Origin: Pseudomonadota bacterium
GTDB taxonomy: Bacteria; Pseudomonadota; Gammaproteobacteria; Xanthomonadales; Rhodanobacteraceae
Assembly (NCBI GenBank): GCA_021792975.1
Contig: JAJYTR010000020.1
Span: 1 to 37,043 of the forward strand
DNA length: 37,043 bases
Reading direction: 5' to 3'
Shown piece after piece: positions 18,048 through 28,398 of this stretch. The notes under the pieces are model-generated. The model searched no databases, was not told the origin of the DNA, and worked only from the letters and a program-made list of their open reading frames with translations. Each line of letters starts with the position of its first letter. The stretch's first letter is position 1. The position numbers were made by a program, and so were the translations under genes.

Positions 18048-21000
18048 ATGCGCCGCAATCGTCCATCCGCGGCCGCCGGCTGGCCGCTGGCAGCCTTGCT
18101 GTTGACGGCCGCCGTGCACGCGCCGGCTGCGGATTCGACGCGGCCGCTGTCCGGCATCGCCGACCGCACGCCCCGGGTGCACGCGCTGGTGCACGCTCGA
18201 ATCGTGACGGAACCCGGCCGGGTGCTGGACGACGCCACGCTGGTACTGCGCGACGGCCGTATCGAAGCGGTAGGCCGCACGGTGTCCGTACCGGCGGACG
18301 CCGAGGTCATCGACCTCGCCGGCCGGACGGTCTATCCGGGTTTTCTCGATGCCGCATCCGTCTATGGACTGCAACCGCCCGCGGCGGCTGAGGGCAAGCC
18401 GGCTGCAGCACCCGCCGGTGACCACCCGATGGCTGCCGGTGCGCACCACTGGAATCCCGGCGTGCATCCCGAGTCCGATGCGGCTGCGGTGTTCACACCC
18501 CGGCCCGAGGCGGCGGCCCGACTGCGTGCGCTGGGATTCACCGCCGCGCGCGTCGCGCCGGCCGGCGGCATCCTGCGCGGCAAGGGGGCCTGGGTCGCGC
18601 TGGGCGATGCGCCCGCGGCCGGTGAAGCGCTGATCGCCGATGGCGTCAGCCAGGACATCGCCTTCGAAACGCTGCCGATGGACAGCGGCCGCTACCCGGT
18701 GTCGCTGATGGGCAGCATCGCGCTGATCCGGCAGACGCTTTCCGATGCCCGCTGGTACGCCCGGCGCCTGCAGTGGGAATCGCAGCATCCCGGCGCGGCC
18801 CGCGTTCCGCGCAGTCGCGCGCTGGCCGCGCTGGAACCTTTGCTGGAGCGTTCCCAGGTGGCGGTGTTCGCCACCCGCGACGAACTGGACTACGCGCGTG
18901 CGCTCGCACTGGCGCAGGAGTTCGGACTGCGGCCCCTGCTGTTGGGCAACGGCCGCGAGTATCGTGACGTGCGGCGCCTGCAGCAGGCCGGCGTGGGCGT
19001 GATCTTGCCACTGGAACTGCCGCCGCCGCCCGCGGTCGAGGATCCGGACGCCGCACTGGAGGTCGGTCTGGAAGCGCTGCAGCACTGGCGCCTGGCGTCC
19101 GCCAACGCGCGCGTGCTGGCGGCCGCCGGCGTGCCGTTCGCCTTCACCACGCGGGGTCTATCTGACGTCTCGGGCGGATTCTGGCCGGCGTTGAGGAAGC
19201 TGGTGGCACAGGGCATGGACGAGCGCGACGCACTGGCCGCGTTGACGCTGACGCCGGCGCGGCTGCTGGGTGTCGGGAACCGGCTGGGCACCATCGCGCC
19301 GGGCAAGCGCGCGCACCTGGTGGTGGCCGATGCCGATCTGCTGCGCAGCGAGCAGGCCGGCATCGACGAGGTGTGGGTGGAAGGACGCCGCTACGTGCTG
19401 CGTGCACAGCGGCCTCTGCAGCACGGGCGCTGGCAACTGCAATGGACCGGTGCGTCGGGTCCGGCCGAGGTCGAGGTCGGCGGCAAGGGGCCCGGCCTGA
19501 AAGCCGGAGCGCACACGTTCACCGTGCGCGCACTGGCCGGGGACGGCTGGCTGTGGTTCGTGCCCGGCGCCGCACTGGGCCGCGGCCGCGACGTGCTGGC
19601 CTTCACCGTCGCGCGCAGCGGCGAGGGCCTGCAGGGGCGCGCCACGCTGCCCGATGGTGCCGCGGTGCAATTCACGGCACGGCTGCTGGCGCCGGAACAC
19701 TCCGCCGGACCCTTTGTGGCGGCCGTGTCGCTGCCGGCGCTGCCTGCGCCGGCCGGCTTCCCCGCCGGCGAGCATGCGCGCGCAGGCTTGCCGCGGCAGC
19801 CTGATCTGCTGCTGGTCCGCGGCGCCACCCTATGGACGCAGACCGCACGGGGTACCCTGCCGCACGCCGACCTGCTGGTGCGCAAAGGCGTCATCGCCGC
19901 GGTCGGCCGCGATCTGCCCATCCCCGCCGGCGCGCAGGTGGTCGAGGCACAGGGCATGCACGTGACGCCCGGCATCATCGATGCCCACTCGCACATCGCC
20001 ATCGCCCGTGGCGTCAACGAGGCCAGCCACGCGGTGACCAGCGAGGTGCGCGTGGGCGACGTGCTGGATCCCACCGACATCGGCATCCTGCGCCAGCTCG
20101 CCGGCGGCGTGACCACGGCGCTGCTGTTGCACGGTTCGGCCAATGCCATCGGCGGTCAGTCGCAGATCATCAAGCTGCGCTGGGGTGCCGATGCCGAGGG
20201 CCTCAAGTTCGCGGGTGCGCCGGACACGATCAAGCTGGCGCTGGGCGAGAACCCCAAGCAGTCCAATTGGGGCGATGCATTCACCACGCGCTACCCGCAG
20301 ACCCGCATGGGCGTCGAGCAGATCGTCCTGGACCGCCTCCTGGCCGCGCGCGAATACGCCGCGCAGCGACGCCGCGGCCACGCGCGCGACGGCGGTCCGC
20401 TGCGACGCGATCTGCAACTGGAGGCCATCGCCGAGGTGCTGGACGGACGCCGTCTGGCCGAGGTGCACGGTTACCGCCAGGACGAGCTGCTGGCCTTCGT
20501 GCGCCTGGCTCAGCGGTTCGGCTTCCGCCCCACGTTCCAGCATGTGCTGGAGGGCTACAAGATCGCCGATGTGCTGGCCGCCGGCGGCATGCCGGCCTCG
20601 ACCTTCAGCGACTGGTGGGCCTACAAGTACGAGGTGATCGACGCCATTCCGCAGAACGCCGCGCTGATGGCGCACCAGGGTGTGCTGGTGTCGATCAATT
20701 CCGACGACGAGGAGATGGGTCGCCGGCTCAACCAGGAAGCCGCCAAGTCGATCCGGTACGGCGGGCTGTCGCCGCAGGAGGCGCTGGCGCTGGTCACCTC
20801 CAATCCGGCACGGCAACTGGGTATTGCCGACCGCGTCGGCAGCCTGGCGCCGGGTCTGCAGGCCGATTTCGTGCTGTGGAACGGCGATCCACTCGCCCTC
20901 ACCAGCCGCGCGGAGCAGACCTGGATCGACGGGCGCAGGTACTTCGACCGCGCCGCGGTCGCAGCCGAACGCGCGCGGATCGAGAAGCAGCGTGCCGAAC

Positions 21001-21197
21001 TGATCGCGCTGGCGCTGCCCGAGCGGCTGAAGAAGCTGGGCCAGGAACTGCCCGCGCGCGTGCCGGACGGGCCCGCCGGACCCGTGTCCGCGGATGCACC
21101 GGCGGACGGGCGGTACGACTCCGTCGCGCTGGCCGCGTGGCGTCCGCCTTATGCGGACAGCCGGCCCGCCCACAGCTGTCATGCCGGAGAACGCTGA
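18048..21197 (+). CDS. Exported double-module amidohydrolase (inactive-looking N-half, intact C-half)
   Basis: The 1049-residue product has a signal peptide and two imidazolonepropionase-like amidohydrolase modules, about residues 30-450 and 585-980, joined by a beta-rich linker. The C-module keeps the metal ligands: His647-Ser-His649 (IIDAHSHIAIA), Lys737 (LGENPK), His807 (EVHGYR), His832 (FQHVLEGYK) and Asp886 (SINSDDEE). The N-module has VYPGFLDAASVYG where HxH should be and lacks the other ligands. Related proteins are usually annotated as amidohydrolases and may be peptidase-like, but the substrate is unknown. ATG 18048 is chosen for its GAGGGG site and signal peptide. The next gene begins one base after the stop. 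Confidence 0.85.
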   Translation: MRRNRPSAAAGWPLAALLLTAAVHAPAADSTRPLSGIADRTPRVHALVHARIVTEPGRVLDDATLVLRDGRIEAVGRTVSVPADAEVIDLAGRTVYPGFLDAASVYGLQPPAAAEGKPAAAPAGDHPMAAGAHHWNPGVHPESDAAAVFTPRPEAAARLRALGFTAARVAPAGGILRGKGAWVALGDAPAAGEALIADGVSQDIAFETLPMDSGRYPVSLMGSIALIRQTLSDARWYARRLQWESQHPGAARVPRSRALAALEPLLERSQVAVFATRDELDYARALALAQEFGLRPLLLGNGREYRDVRRLQQAGVGVILPLELPPPPAVEDPDAALEVGLEALQHWRLASANARVLAAAGVPFAFTTRGLSDVSGGFWPALRKLVAQGMDERDALAALTLTPARLLGVGNRLGTIAPGKRAHLVVADADLLRSEQAGIDEVWVEGRRYVLRAQRPLQHGRWQLQWTGASGPAEVEVGGKGPGLKAGAHTFTVRALAGDGWLWFVPGAALGRGRDVLAFTVARSGEGLQGRATLPDGAAVQFTARLLAPEHSAGPFVAAVSLPALPAPAGFPAGEHARAGLPRQPDLLLVRGATLWTQTARGTLPHADLLVRKGVIAAVGRDLPIPAGAQVVEAQGMHVTPGIIDAHSHIAIARGVNEASHAVTSEVRVGDVLDPTDIGILRQLAGGVTTALLLHGSANAIGGQSQIIKLRWGADAEGLKFAGAPDTIKLALGENPKQSNWGDAFTTRYPQTRMGVEQIVLDRLLAAREYAAQRRRGHARDGGPLRRDLQLEAIAEVLDGRRLAEVHGYRQDELLAFVRLAQRFGFRPTFQHVLEGYKIADVLAAGGMPASTFSDWWAYKYEVIDAIPQNAALMAHQGVLVSINSDDEEMGRRLNQEAAKSIRYGGLSPQEALALVTSNPARQLGIADRVGSLAPGLQADFVLWNGDPLALTSRAEQTWIDGRRYFDRAAVAAERARIEKQRAELIALALPERLKKLGQELPARVPDGPAGPVSADAPADGRYDSVALAAWRPPYADSRPAHSCHAGER

Positions 21198-21198
21198 G

Positions 21199-22485
21199 AT
21201 GAACCGCCGCCTGTTGGTTCTCGCAGGTTTGCTGCTGGCGCCGCTGGCACACGCCGGCGCCGTCCTGCTCGATGGTGCCGACCTGTACACCGTCAGCCAC
21301 GGCGTGATCACGCGTGGCCAACTGCTGATCGTGGACGGACGCATAGCCGCGCTGGGTACGCAGGTACGGGCCCCGGCCGATGCGTTGCGCGTCGACCTGC
21401 GTGGCCAGCGTGTTTATCCCGGCCTGCTGGCGGCCAACAGCGTGCTCGGGCTGACCGAAATCGAAGCCGTGCGCGCCACCGACGACCGCGCCGAGGCGGG
21501 GGCCATCAATCCCAATGCACGGGCGCTGGCCGCGGTCAACGCCGACAGCGAACTGATCCCGGTCGCGCGCGCCAACGGCGTGCTCAGCGTGCACGTGGTC
21601 CCGCAGCCGGGCCGCACGGGCGTGCTCAGCGGGCAGTCCGCGGTGATCAGCCTCGACGGCTGGACGTGGGAGCAGATGCGCGTGCGCGAACCCGCGGGCA
21701 TCCACCTGTTCTGGCCCGAATCCGAGATTCCCGACTGGGCGCCCGCGGCCCTGGCCGAACGCATGCGCAAGCAGCTGCAGCAGCGCCGCGATGCGCTGGA
21801 GCGCGCGCTGCACGACGTGCGCGCCTATGCCGCCGCGCGCGGCGCCGGTTCCGCGCCCGATCTGCGCTGGGAGGCGCTGCTGCCGGCACTGGACGGGCGC
21901 GTGCCGCTGTTCATCCATGCCGACGGCGCGGTGGCCCTGCGCGAAGCGCTGGCGTTCATCGACCGCGAACGTGTCGGCCGGCCCGTGCTGGTCGGCGGCG
22001 CCGATGCCTGGCGCATCGCCGATGTGCTGGCGGCACGGCGTATTCCGGTGATTCTGGGGCCGGCCAATGCGTTGCCGCGGCACCGCGGCGATGCCATCGA
22101 CGCCGCCTACCGCATTGCCGCGCGGTTGGCGCAGGCGGGGGTACGCATCGCCATCGCCAACGCGGCGACCGCGATGGCGGCGGCCAACGAACGCAACCTG
22201 CCTTACCAGGCGGCCAGTTATGTGGCCTACGGGCTCGATCCGGCGCTGGCGTTGCGGGCGATCACGTTGACACCGGCCGAGCTGCTGGGGGTCGCCGATC
22301 GCCTCGGCTCGCTGGATGCGGGCAAGGACGCCACCCTGTTCGTCGCCGACGGCGACATCCTCGACGCGCGGACGCAGGTCCGGCAGGCCTGGATCCGCGG
22401 CCGGCCGGTGGACCTGCAGACGCGGCAGACGCGGCTGTACCAGCGCTACCGGCAGAAATACGCGCCGGTCCCGGACCAGGGCTGA
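21199..22485 (+). CDS. Exported amidohydrolase-family protein lacking the HxH motif
   Basis: From ATG 21199, one base after the previous stop, the 428-residue product starts with a signal peptide (RRLLVLAGLLLAPLAHA). The amidohydrolase frame is clear: an N-terminal beta-sandwich (GQLLIVDGRIAALG), a barrel, and the ending TLTPAELLGVADRLGSLDAGKDATLFVADGD. At the HxH site it reads VYPGLLAANSVLG, so at least two metal ligands are missing; one barrel histidine remains at His240 (FIHADG). It may be a non-catalytic partner of the upstream protein or use a changed site. Confidence 0.82.
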   Translation: MNRRLLVLAGLLLAPLAHAGAVLLDGADLYTVSHGVITRGQLLIVDGRIAALGTQVRAPADALRVDLRGQRVYPGLLAANSVLGLTEIEAVRATDDRAEAGAINPNARALAAVNADSELIPVARANGVLSVHVVPQPGRTGVLSGQSAVISLDGWTWEQMRVREPAGIHLFWPESEIPDWAPAALAERMRKQLQQRRDALERALHDVRAYAAARGAGSAPDLRWEALLPALDGRVPLFIHADGAVALREALAFIDRERVGRPVLVGGADAWRIADVLAARRIPVILGPANALPRHRGDAIDAAYRIAARLAQAGVRIAIANAATAMAAANERNLPYQAASYVAYGLDPALALRAITLTPAELLGVADRLGSLDAGKDATLFVADGDILDARTQVRQAWIRGRPVDLQTRQTRLYQRYRQKYAPVPDQG

Positions 22486-22508
22486 CCGGCAGCAGCCCGG
22501 CGCGCGGC

Positions 22509-22530
22509 GCGGCCGCCGACCTTCGGCCGC
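22509..22530 (+). terminator. Hairpin before the suf operon
   Basis: GCGGCCG (22509-22515) pairs perfectly with CGGCCGC (22524-22530) across an 8-base loop, 24 bp after the amidohydrolase stop. It lacks a T tract. It probably separates the amidohydrolase and suf transcripts but is not proof of termination. Confidence 0.4.
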
Positions 22531-22578
22531 GGCATTCCGCCGATGTGGTGGGCCCTCGCCGGCTTGCGCCGACACGCT

Positions 22579-22607
22579 CCAATCACTACCATTTTGGTAT
22601 TGATTGG
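22579..22607 (+). promoter_or_regulatory. 29-bp palindrome, likely operator of the suf operon
   Basis: The site reads CCAATCA at 22579-22585 mirrored by TGATTGG at 22601-22607, with TACCA (22587-22591) mirrored by TGGTA (22595-22599) inside. Only one position pair (22586/22600) breaks the symmetry. It overlaps the GGAG ribosome binding site (22606-22609) of the Rrf2-type regulator gene. TACCAT at 22587-22592 could be a -10 with TTGCGC at 22564-22569 as -35 (17-bp spacing). The most likely binder is the regulator itself, giving autorepression of suf. It does not match the E. coli IscR motifs I remember. Confidence 0.75.
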
Positions 22608-22615
22608 AGCACGCC

Positions 22616-23058
22616 ATGCTGCGTCTCAGCCGCCTCACCGACTACGCCACTGCCGCCCTGGGCTGGATGGCCGAGCATCCGCAACGTATCGTCAGCGCCG
22701 CGGAACTGGCGCAGGCTCTGCGGCTGGAAGCACCCACCGTGGCCAAGGTGCTGCGCTCGCTGGTGCACGCGGGCATGGTGGACTCGTTCCGCGGTGCGAC
22801 CGGCGGCTACCGGCTGGCGCGCCCGGCCGAGCGGATCAACCTGGCCGAGCTGGTCGAGGCGCTGGAAGGACCATTCGGCATCACCGACTGTGCCGCCGGC
22901 GGCCGCTGTGAGCATGCCGCGCACTGCGCCGTCAGTGCGCCGTGGCAGCGCATCAGTGCAGTCGTGGCGCAGACGCTGGCGCGCATGAGTCTGGCCGATC
23001 TGGCGGGACCCGGCGTCGCGTCCGCGTCGCGCCGGCTGCCGGCGCGCGTGGAGGTCGC

Positions 23059-23062
<4 letters not shown>
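22616..23062 (+). CDS. Rrf2/IscR-family regulator of the SUF operon
   Basis: The 148-residue protein has the Rrf2 winged helix ([47 protein letters not shown]) and an iron-sulfur cysteine triad at Cys92, Cys98 and Cys104, the same numbering as E. coli IscR. The fourth IscR ligand, His107, is Ser107 here; nearby His100 or His103 could substitute. It resembles the gammaproteobacterial SUF-system regulator family. ATG 22616 is chosen over an in-frame TTG at 22604 because GGAG is six bases upstream. Its stop overlaps the sufB start (GTGA). Confidence 0.9.
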
Positions 23063-24518
<1,456 letters not shown>

Positions 24519-24522
<4 letters not shown>

Positions 24523-24674
24523 GCACCGGCGCGCCGCAGGGTCATCGGCGGGGCCCCCGCGCCGCCAAGAGCGAGGTGCGCCGCCCGCCCGCCGGTGCCG
24601 CGCAACCCTTCACCTACGTGCTGCCGCGCCACCGTGGCGACGTCGCAGCCGGCACCGAGACCGCATCATGCTGA
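24519..24674 (+). CDS. Hypothetical 51-residue ORF between sufB and sufC
   Basis: The frame starts at ATG 24519, overlapping the sufB stop as ATGA, and ends at TGA 24672-24674, a 7-base overlap with the sufC start at 24668. It encodes a basic, low-complexity peptide with many Arg, Ala and Gly residues and a C-terminal Cys. I recognise no family. It fills the only sizeable gap (145 bp) in the suf operon. It may be a real small protein, or a coupling frame that carries ribosomes from sufB to sufC. sufC itself has no strong ribosome binding site. Confidence 0.4.
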
Positions 24675-25417
24675 GCATCGACAACCTGCACGTGCGCGTG
24701 GCCGGCAAGGAAATCCTCAAGGGCCTGTCGTTGACGGTGGGCGCCGGCGAGGTGCACGCCGTCATGGGTCCCAACGGCGCCGGCAAGTCCACGCTAGGCT
24801 ACGTGCTGGCCGGACGCGATGGCTACGAGGTCAGCGCCGGGACGGTGCATTTCGAGGGTCGCGACCTGCTGGCGATGGAGCCCGAACAGCGCGCCGCCGC
24901 GGGGGTGTTCCTCGCCTTCCAGTATCCGGTCGAGATCCCCGGTGTCAACAACACCTACTTCCTGCGCGCCGCGCTGAATGCGCAGCGCAGGGCACGCGGC
25001 GAGGACGAACTGGACTCGGTGCAGTTCCTCAGGCGCGTGCGCGAGAAGCTGAAGGTGCTGGAACTGCCCGACGCACTGCTGCAGCGCGGCGTCAACGAGG
25101 GTTTCTCGGGCGGCGAGAAAAAGCGCAACGAGATCTTCCAGATGGCGCTGCTGGAGCCGAAGCTCGCGATCCTCGATGAGACCGATTCGGGCCTGGACAT
25201 CGACGCGCTGCGCCAGGTCGCGGCGGGCGTCAACGCGCAGCGTGCGCCCGGCCGCTCGTTCATCGTGATCACGCATTACCAGCGGTTGCTGGATTACATC
25301 CGCCCCGATGCCGTGCATGTGCTGGCCGGCGGCCGTATCGCCGCCAGCGGAGGCCCGGAGCTGGCCCACAGGCTGGAGGCCGAGGGCTACGCCGGCCTGC
25401 CGACGGAGGCGGCGTGA
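24668..25417 (+). CDS. sufC: Fe-S cluster assembly ATPase SufC
   Basis: SufC is the ABC-type ATPase that drives conformational change of SufB-SufD. The 249-residue protein has Walker A GPNGAGKST (residues 34-42), the signature GFSGGEKKR and Walker B LAILDETDSGLDIDAL. The conserved FLAFQYPVEIPGV typical of SufC is present. The ATG at 24668 gives the family length and the start [20 protein letters not shown]. The same frame upstream belongs to no gene. Confidence 0.96.
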   Translation: MLSIDNLHVRVAGKEILKGLSLTVGAGEVHAVMGPNGAGKSTLGYVLAGRDGYEVSAGTVHFEGRDLLAMEPEQRAAAGVFLAFQYPVEIPGVNNTYFLRAALNAQRRARGEDELDSVQFLRRVREKLKVLELPDALLQRGVNEGFSGGEKKRNEIFQMALLEPKLAILDETDSGLDIDALRQVAAGVNAQRAPGRSFIVITHYQRLLDYIRPDAVHVLAGGRIAASGGPELAHRLEAEGYAGLPTEAA

Positions 25418-26688
25418 GCAGCATGCTGCTGGCGGCGCCGGCCGCGGAGGACACTCGCGCACCGCTGCCGGGTACGGGTGTCGCCGCGGTGGAGCTCGCG
25501 CGCGCTGCCGCGCGCGCGCGTCTGCGCGATGCGCATGCGCTGGCCGACCCGCGTGCCGACACCTGGCGCTACATGCCGCTGCGCGCGCTGGAGTCGCAGG
25601 CGCTGCCGGCCGCGCCTGTGCCCGCCGGCATGCCCGCGCTCGAGGCCGTGCAAGGGCCCAGGCTGGTGTTCGCGGACGGCCATTTCATCGCGTCCGCCTC
25701 CGTGCTGGAGGGGTTGCCGCCGGGCGTGCGCTGGCTGCCGCTGGCGCGGATGCAGGCGGCCGACTGGCAGCGTCACGCGCGGCTGCTCGAGCGCGAGGGC
25801 GAGGCGGCGCCGGATGACTGGAATCTGGCCTACGCGCGGGGCGGCTGCGTGCTGGAGCTCGCCGACGGGGCCGTTTGCGCGCAGCCGCTGGAAATCGTGC
25901 ACATCGCCGTCAGCACCGGGGCTTCGGCCTGGCATGCACGCAGCCTGGTGCGGCTGGGGCGAGGCGCGCGGCTGTGCCTGCGCGAGCGCCTGCTCGGCGC
26001 CGGTGCGGGAGTGGCCAGCCTGCGCACGTGCTGGCAGCTCGGCGACGGTGCACGGCTCGATCTGGTGCAGCAGCAGCAGGCGGGCCCGGCGCTGCGGCTG
26101 TTGCGCCGCGACCGCTTTACCCTGGCAGCCGGCAGCCTGCTGCGTCTGCACGCGCTGGAGCTTGGTGCCGCGCTGTCCCGGCATGAACTCGCGGTGCGGC
26201 TGGACGGGACCGCGGCCGCCGTGGAACTGCGTCAGCTCTCGGTACTGGACGCGCGCCAGCATGCCGAACAGGTGCTCGACGTGCGGCACGCCGTGGGCGA
26301 TACCCGCAGCGACCTGCGCTGCCGCGCGGTGGCCGCGGCGCGCGCGCGCGCGGTGCTGCACGGCGCGGTCCGCATCGAGCCAGGCGCCGACGGCAGCGAT
26401 GCGGCGCTGGACACGCGCAACCTGCTGCTGTCCGGGCAGGCCGAGGTGGACGCGCGCCCGACCATGGAGATCCTCGCCGACGAGGTGCGTGCGGCGCATG
26501 GGGCCAGCGTCGGCCAGATCGATGCCGGCATGCTGTTCTACCTGCGCGCGCGCGGCATTCCGCTGGCGCAGGCGCGCGCCCTGCTGGTGGCTGCGCACGG
26601 CCGCGGGCTGCTGGCGGATATCGGTGACGCACGACTGCGCGCCGGGGCCGAAGCCGCGCTGGACGCGCGCGTGGCGGCGCTGGAATGA
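25414..26688 (+). CDS. sufD: Fe-S cluster assembly protein SufD
   Basis: SufD pairs with SufB in the scaffold and is thought to help iron entry. The 424-residue product is weakly conserved in its N-half but shows the SufD C-terminus: ILADEVRAAHGASVGQID and FYLRARGIPLAQARALLV. His362 in AAHGASVG is the equivalent of E. coli His360; the Cys two residues earlier in many SufDs is Ala here. The start is GTG 25414, overlapping sufC by 4 bases, with GGAGG at 25405-25409. ATG 25423 is the alternative. Confidence 0.93.
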   Translation: MSSMLLAAPAAEDTRAPLPGTGVAAVELARAAARARLRDAHALADPRADTWRYMPLRALESQALPAAPVPAGMPALEAVQGPRLVFADGHFIASASVLEGLPPGVRWLPLARMQAADWQRHARLLEREGEAAPDDWNLAYARGGCVLELADGAVCAQPLEIVHIAVSTGASAWHARSLVRLGRGARLCLRERLLGAGAGVASLRTCWQLGDGARLDLVQQQQAGPALRLLRRDRFTLAAGSLLRLHALELGAALSRHELAVRLDGTAAAVELRQLSVLDARQHAEQVLDVRHAVGDTRSDLRCRAVAAARARAVLHGAVRIEPGADGSDAALDTRNLLLSGQAEVDARPTMEILADEVRAAHGASVGQIDAGMLFYLRARGIPLAQARALLVAAHGRGLLADIGDARLRAGAEAALDARVAALE

Positions 26689-26698
26689 GGAAGCCGCG

Positions 26699-27943
26699 AT
26701 GAACGCCGTGCCCGCCGGTGTGCCGTTCGATACCGCCGCCATCCGTGCGCGGTTCCCGCTGCTGGCGCGCACGGTGTACGGCGGCAAGCCGCTGGTCTAT
26801 CTCGACAACGCCAACACCTCGCAGAAGCCAGCCTGCGTGATCGAGGCGGTGGACCGGTTCTACCGCGAACGCAACGCCAACGTCTCGCGCGCCGTGCACG
26901 CGCTCAGCGAAGAGGCCACCGGCCTGTACGAAGGCGCGCGCACGGCGCTGGCGCGCTTCATCGGCGCGGGATCGCCGCAGGAGCTGGTGCTCACCAGCGG
27001 CACCACCATGGCCACCAATCTGGTGGCCTACAGCTACCTGCTGCCGCGCCTGCGACCCGGTGATGCGGTGCTGACCACGGTGATGGAGCACCACGCCAAC
27101 ATCGTGCCCTGGCAGCTCGTGTGCGGACGTACGGATGCGCAGGTGCTGGCGGCGCCGATCCGCGACAGCGGCGAGCTGGACGTGGACGCGTTCGTGCGCC
27201 TGCTGGGGCCGCGGGTGAAGCTGGCCTGCGTGACGCACGTCTCCAACGTGCTGGGCACCGTCAACCCCATCCCCGAGCTGGCCGCGGCCTGCCGCCGGCG
27301 CGGGGTTCCGCTGCTGGTGGACGGCTCGCAGGCGGTGCCGCATCTGCCGGTGGACGTGCGCGCCCTGGGTTGCGACTTCTATGCCTTCACCGGCCACAAG
27401 ATGTGCGGCCCCACCGGCACCGGCGGGCTGTGGGCGCGTCGCGAGATCCTGGCGCAGATGCCGCCGTTCTTCGGCGGCGGCGAGATGATCCGCGAAGTGC
27501 GCATCGAAGGCTCCACCTTCGCCGACCCGCCGGCGCGCTTCGAGGCCGGCACGCCCAACATCGCCGGCTTCGCCGGACTGGCCGAGGCAGTGCACTTCCT
27601 CGAGGGCATCGGCATGGTCCGCATCGCCGCACGCGAGCAGCAGCTGCTGCGCTACGCTACCGCGCGGCTGCGCGAAGTGCCGGGCCTGCGCATCCTCGGC
27701 GAGGCGCCGCACAAGGCGGCGGTGATCTCATTCCTGGTCGAGGGCGCGCACGCGCACGACCTGGCCACCCTGCTGGACCTGGAGGGCGTGGCGGTGCGCT
27801 CCGGCCACCACTGCGCGCATCCGCTGATGCAGCGCTACGGCGTGCCGGCGACCTGCCGCGCCTCGTTCGCCTTCTACAACACCGAGGCCGAGGCCGACGC
27901 ACTGGTGGCGGCGCTGCTGAAAGCGCGCGCACTGCTGGCATGA
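26699..27943 (+). CDS. sufS: Cysteine desulfurase SufS
   Basis: SufS takes sulfur from cysteine with PLP and holds it as a persulfide. The 414-residue product is a group II desulfurase. The PLP lysine is Lys234 (FTGHKMCGPTG), and the catalytic cysteine is Cys372 (RSGHHCAHPLMQRYGV). The N-terminal VYLDNANTSQKP differs slightly from the usual LDNAATTQKP. Its frame is open through sufD, but ATG 26699 is the family start, 10 bp after sufD. Its stop overlaps the sufU ATG by two bases plus ATGA. Confidence 0.96.
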   Translation: MNAVPAGVPFDTAAIRARFPLLARTVYGGKPLVYLDNANTSQKPACVIEAVDRFYRERNANVSRAVHALSEEATGLYEGARTALARFIGAGSPQELVLTSGTTMATNLVAYSYLLPRLRPGDAVLTTVMEHHANIVPWQLVCGRTDAQVLAAPIRDSGELDVDAFVRLLGPRVKLACVTHVSNVLGTVNPIPELAAACRRRGVPLLVDGSQAVPHLPVDVRALGCDFYAFTGHKMCGPTGTGGLWARREILAQMPPFFGGGEMIREVRIEGSTFADPPARFEAGTPNIAGFAGLAEAVHFLEGIGMVRIAAREQQLLRYATARLREVPGLRILGEAPHKAAVISFLVEGAHAHDLATLLDLEGVAVRSGHHCAHPLMQRYGVPATCRASFAFYNTEAEADALVAALLKARALLA

Positions 27944-28398
27944 GTACGCCGGATGCCCGCGCCGGCGAGGCCTATCCGGCCCAGGTGCTGGCCCACGCGC
28001 GCCAGCCGCGCTTCCAGACGCCGCTGCCGGCACCCGATGCACAGGCCGAAGGCTTCAACGTCCTGTGCGGCGACCGCATCCGGGTGATGCTGTCCCTGCG
28101 CGGGGGCCGGATCGCGGGCTACGCCTTCCATGCGCAGGCCTGCGCGCTGACCGTGGCCGCCGCCTCGATGCTGGGCGAGCGCCTGCCGGGGCTGGACCAC
28201 GCCGGCGTGGCGCGCCTGCGGGATGATTTCGATGCGCTGCTGGGCGGCGCGCCGGCCGTACCGCCGACGCTGGGCGGGCTGGCCGAGTTCGCCGGACTGG
28301 CGCGCTTCCCCGCGCGGCACCGCTGCGCGCAACTGCCGTTCGCCACCGTGCTGGCCGCGCTGGACGGCCGCGCCCACGCCACCACCGAGGAGGCCTGA
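27940..28398 (+). CDS. sufU: SufU/NifU-like Fe-S assembly scaffold or sulfur acceptor
   Basis: The 152-residue protein has the IscU/SufU fold with three cysteines: Cys43 in NVLCGDRIRV, Cys68 in QACALTVAAASML and Cys129 in RHRCAQLPFATV. The spacings (25 and 61 residues) and the extra segment before the last Cys match the SufU subtype (41, 66, 128 in Bacillus) better than IscU. SufU accepts persulfide from SufS with zinc bound. This explains why sufE and sufA are not in the operon. The start overlaps sufS as ATGA. Confidence 0.92.
   Translation: MSTPDARAGEAYPAQVLAHARQPRFQTPLPAPDAQAEGFNVLCGDRIRVMLSLRGGRIAGYAFHAQACALTVAAASMLGERLPGLDHAGVARLRDDFDALLGGAPAVPPTLGGLAEFAGLARFPARHRCAQLPFATVLAALDGRAHATTEEA

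Noticed and set aside
18048-21197. The possibility that the 1049-residue amidohydrolase is two genes joined by sequencing error
   Set aside because: The frame is open throughout, with a coherent beta-rich linker and only one signal peptide, and no internal start with a ribosome binding site stands out before the C-module.
25478-27943. A continuous 821-codon frame that seems to fuse sequence over sufD to SufS
   Set aside because: Only the part from 26699 is SufS. The upstream part is an Arg/Cys-rich out-of-frame reading of sufD, which itself is intact in another frame.
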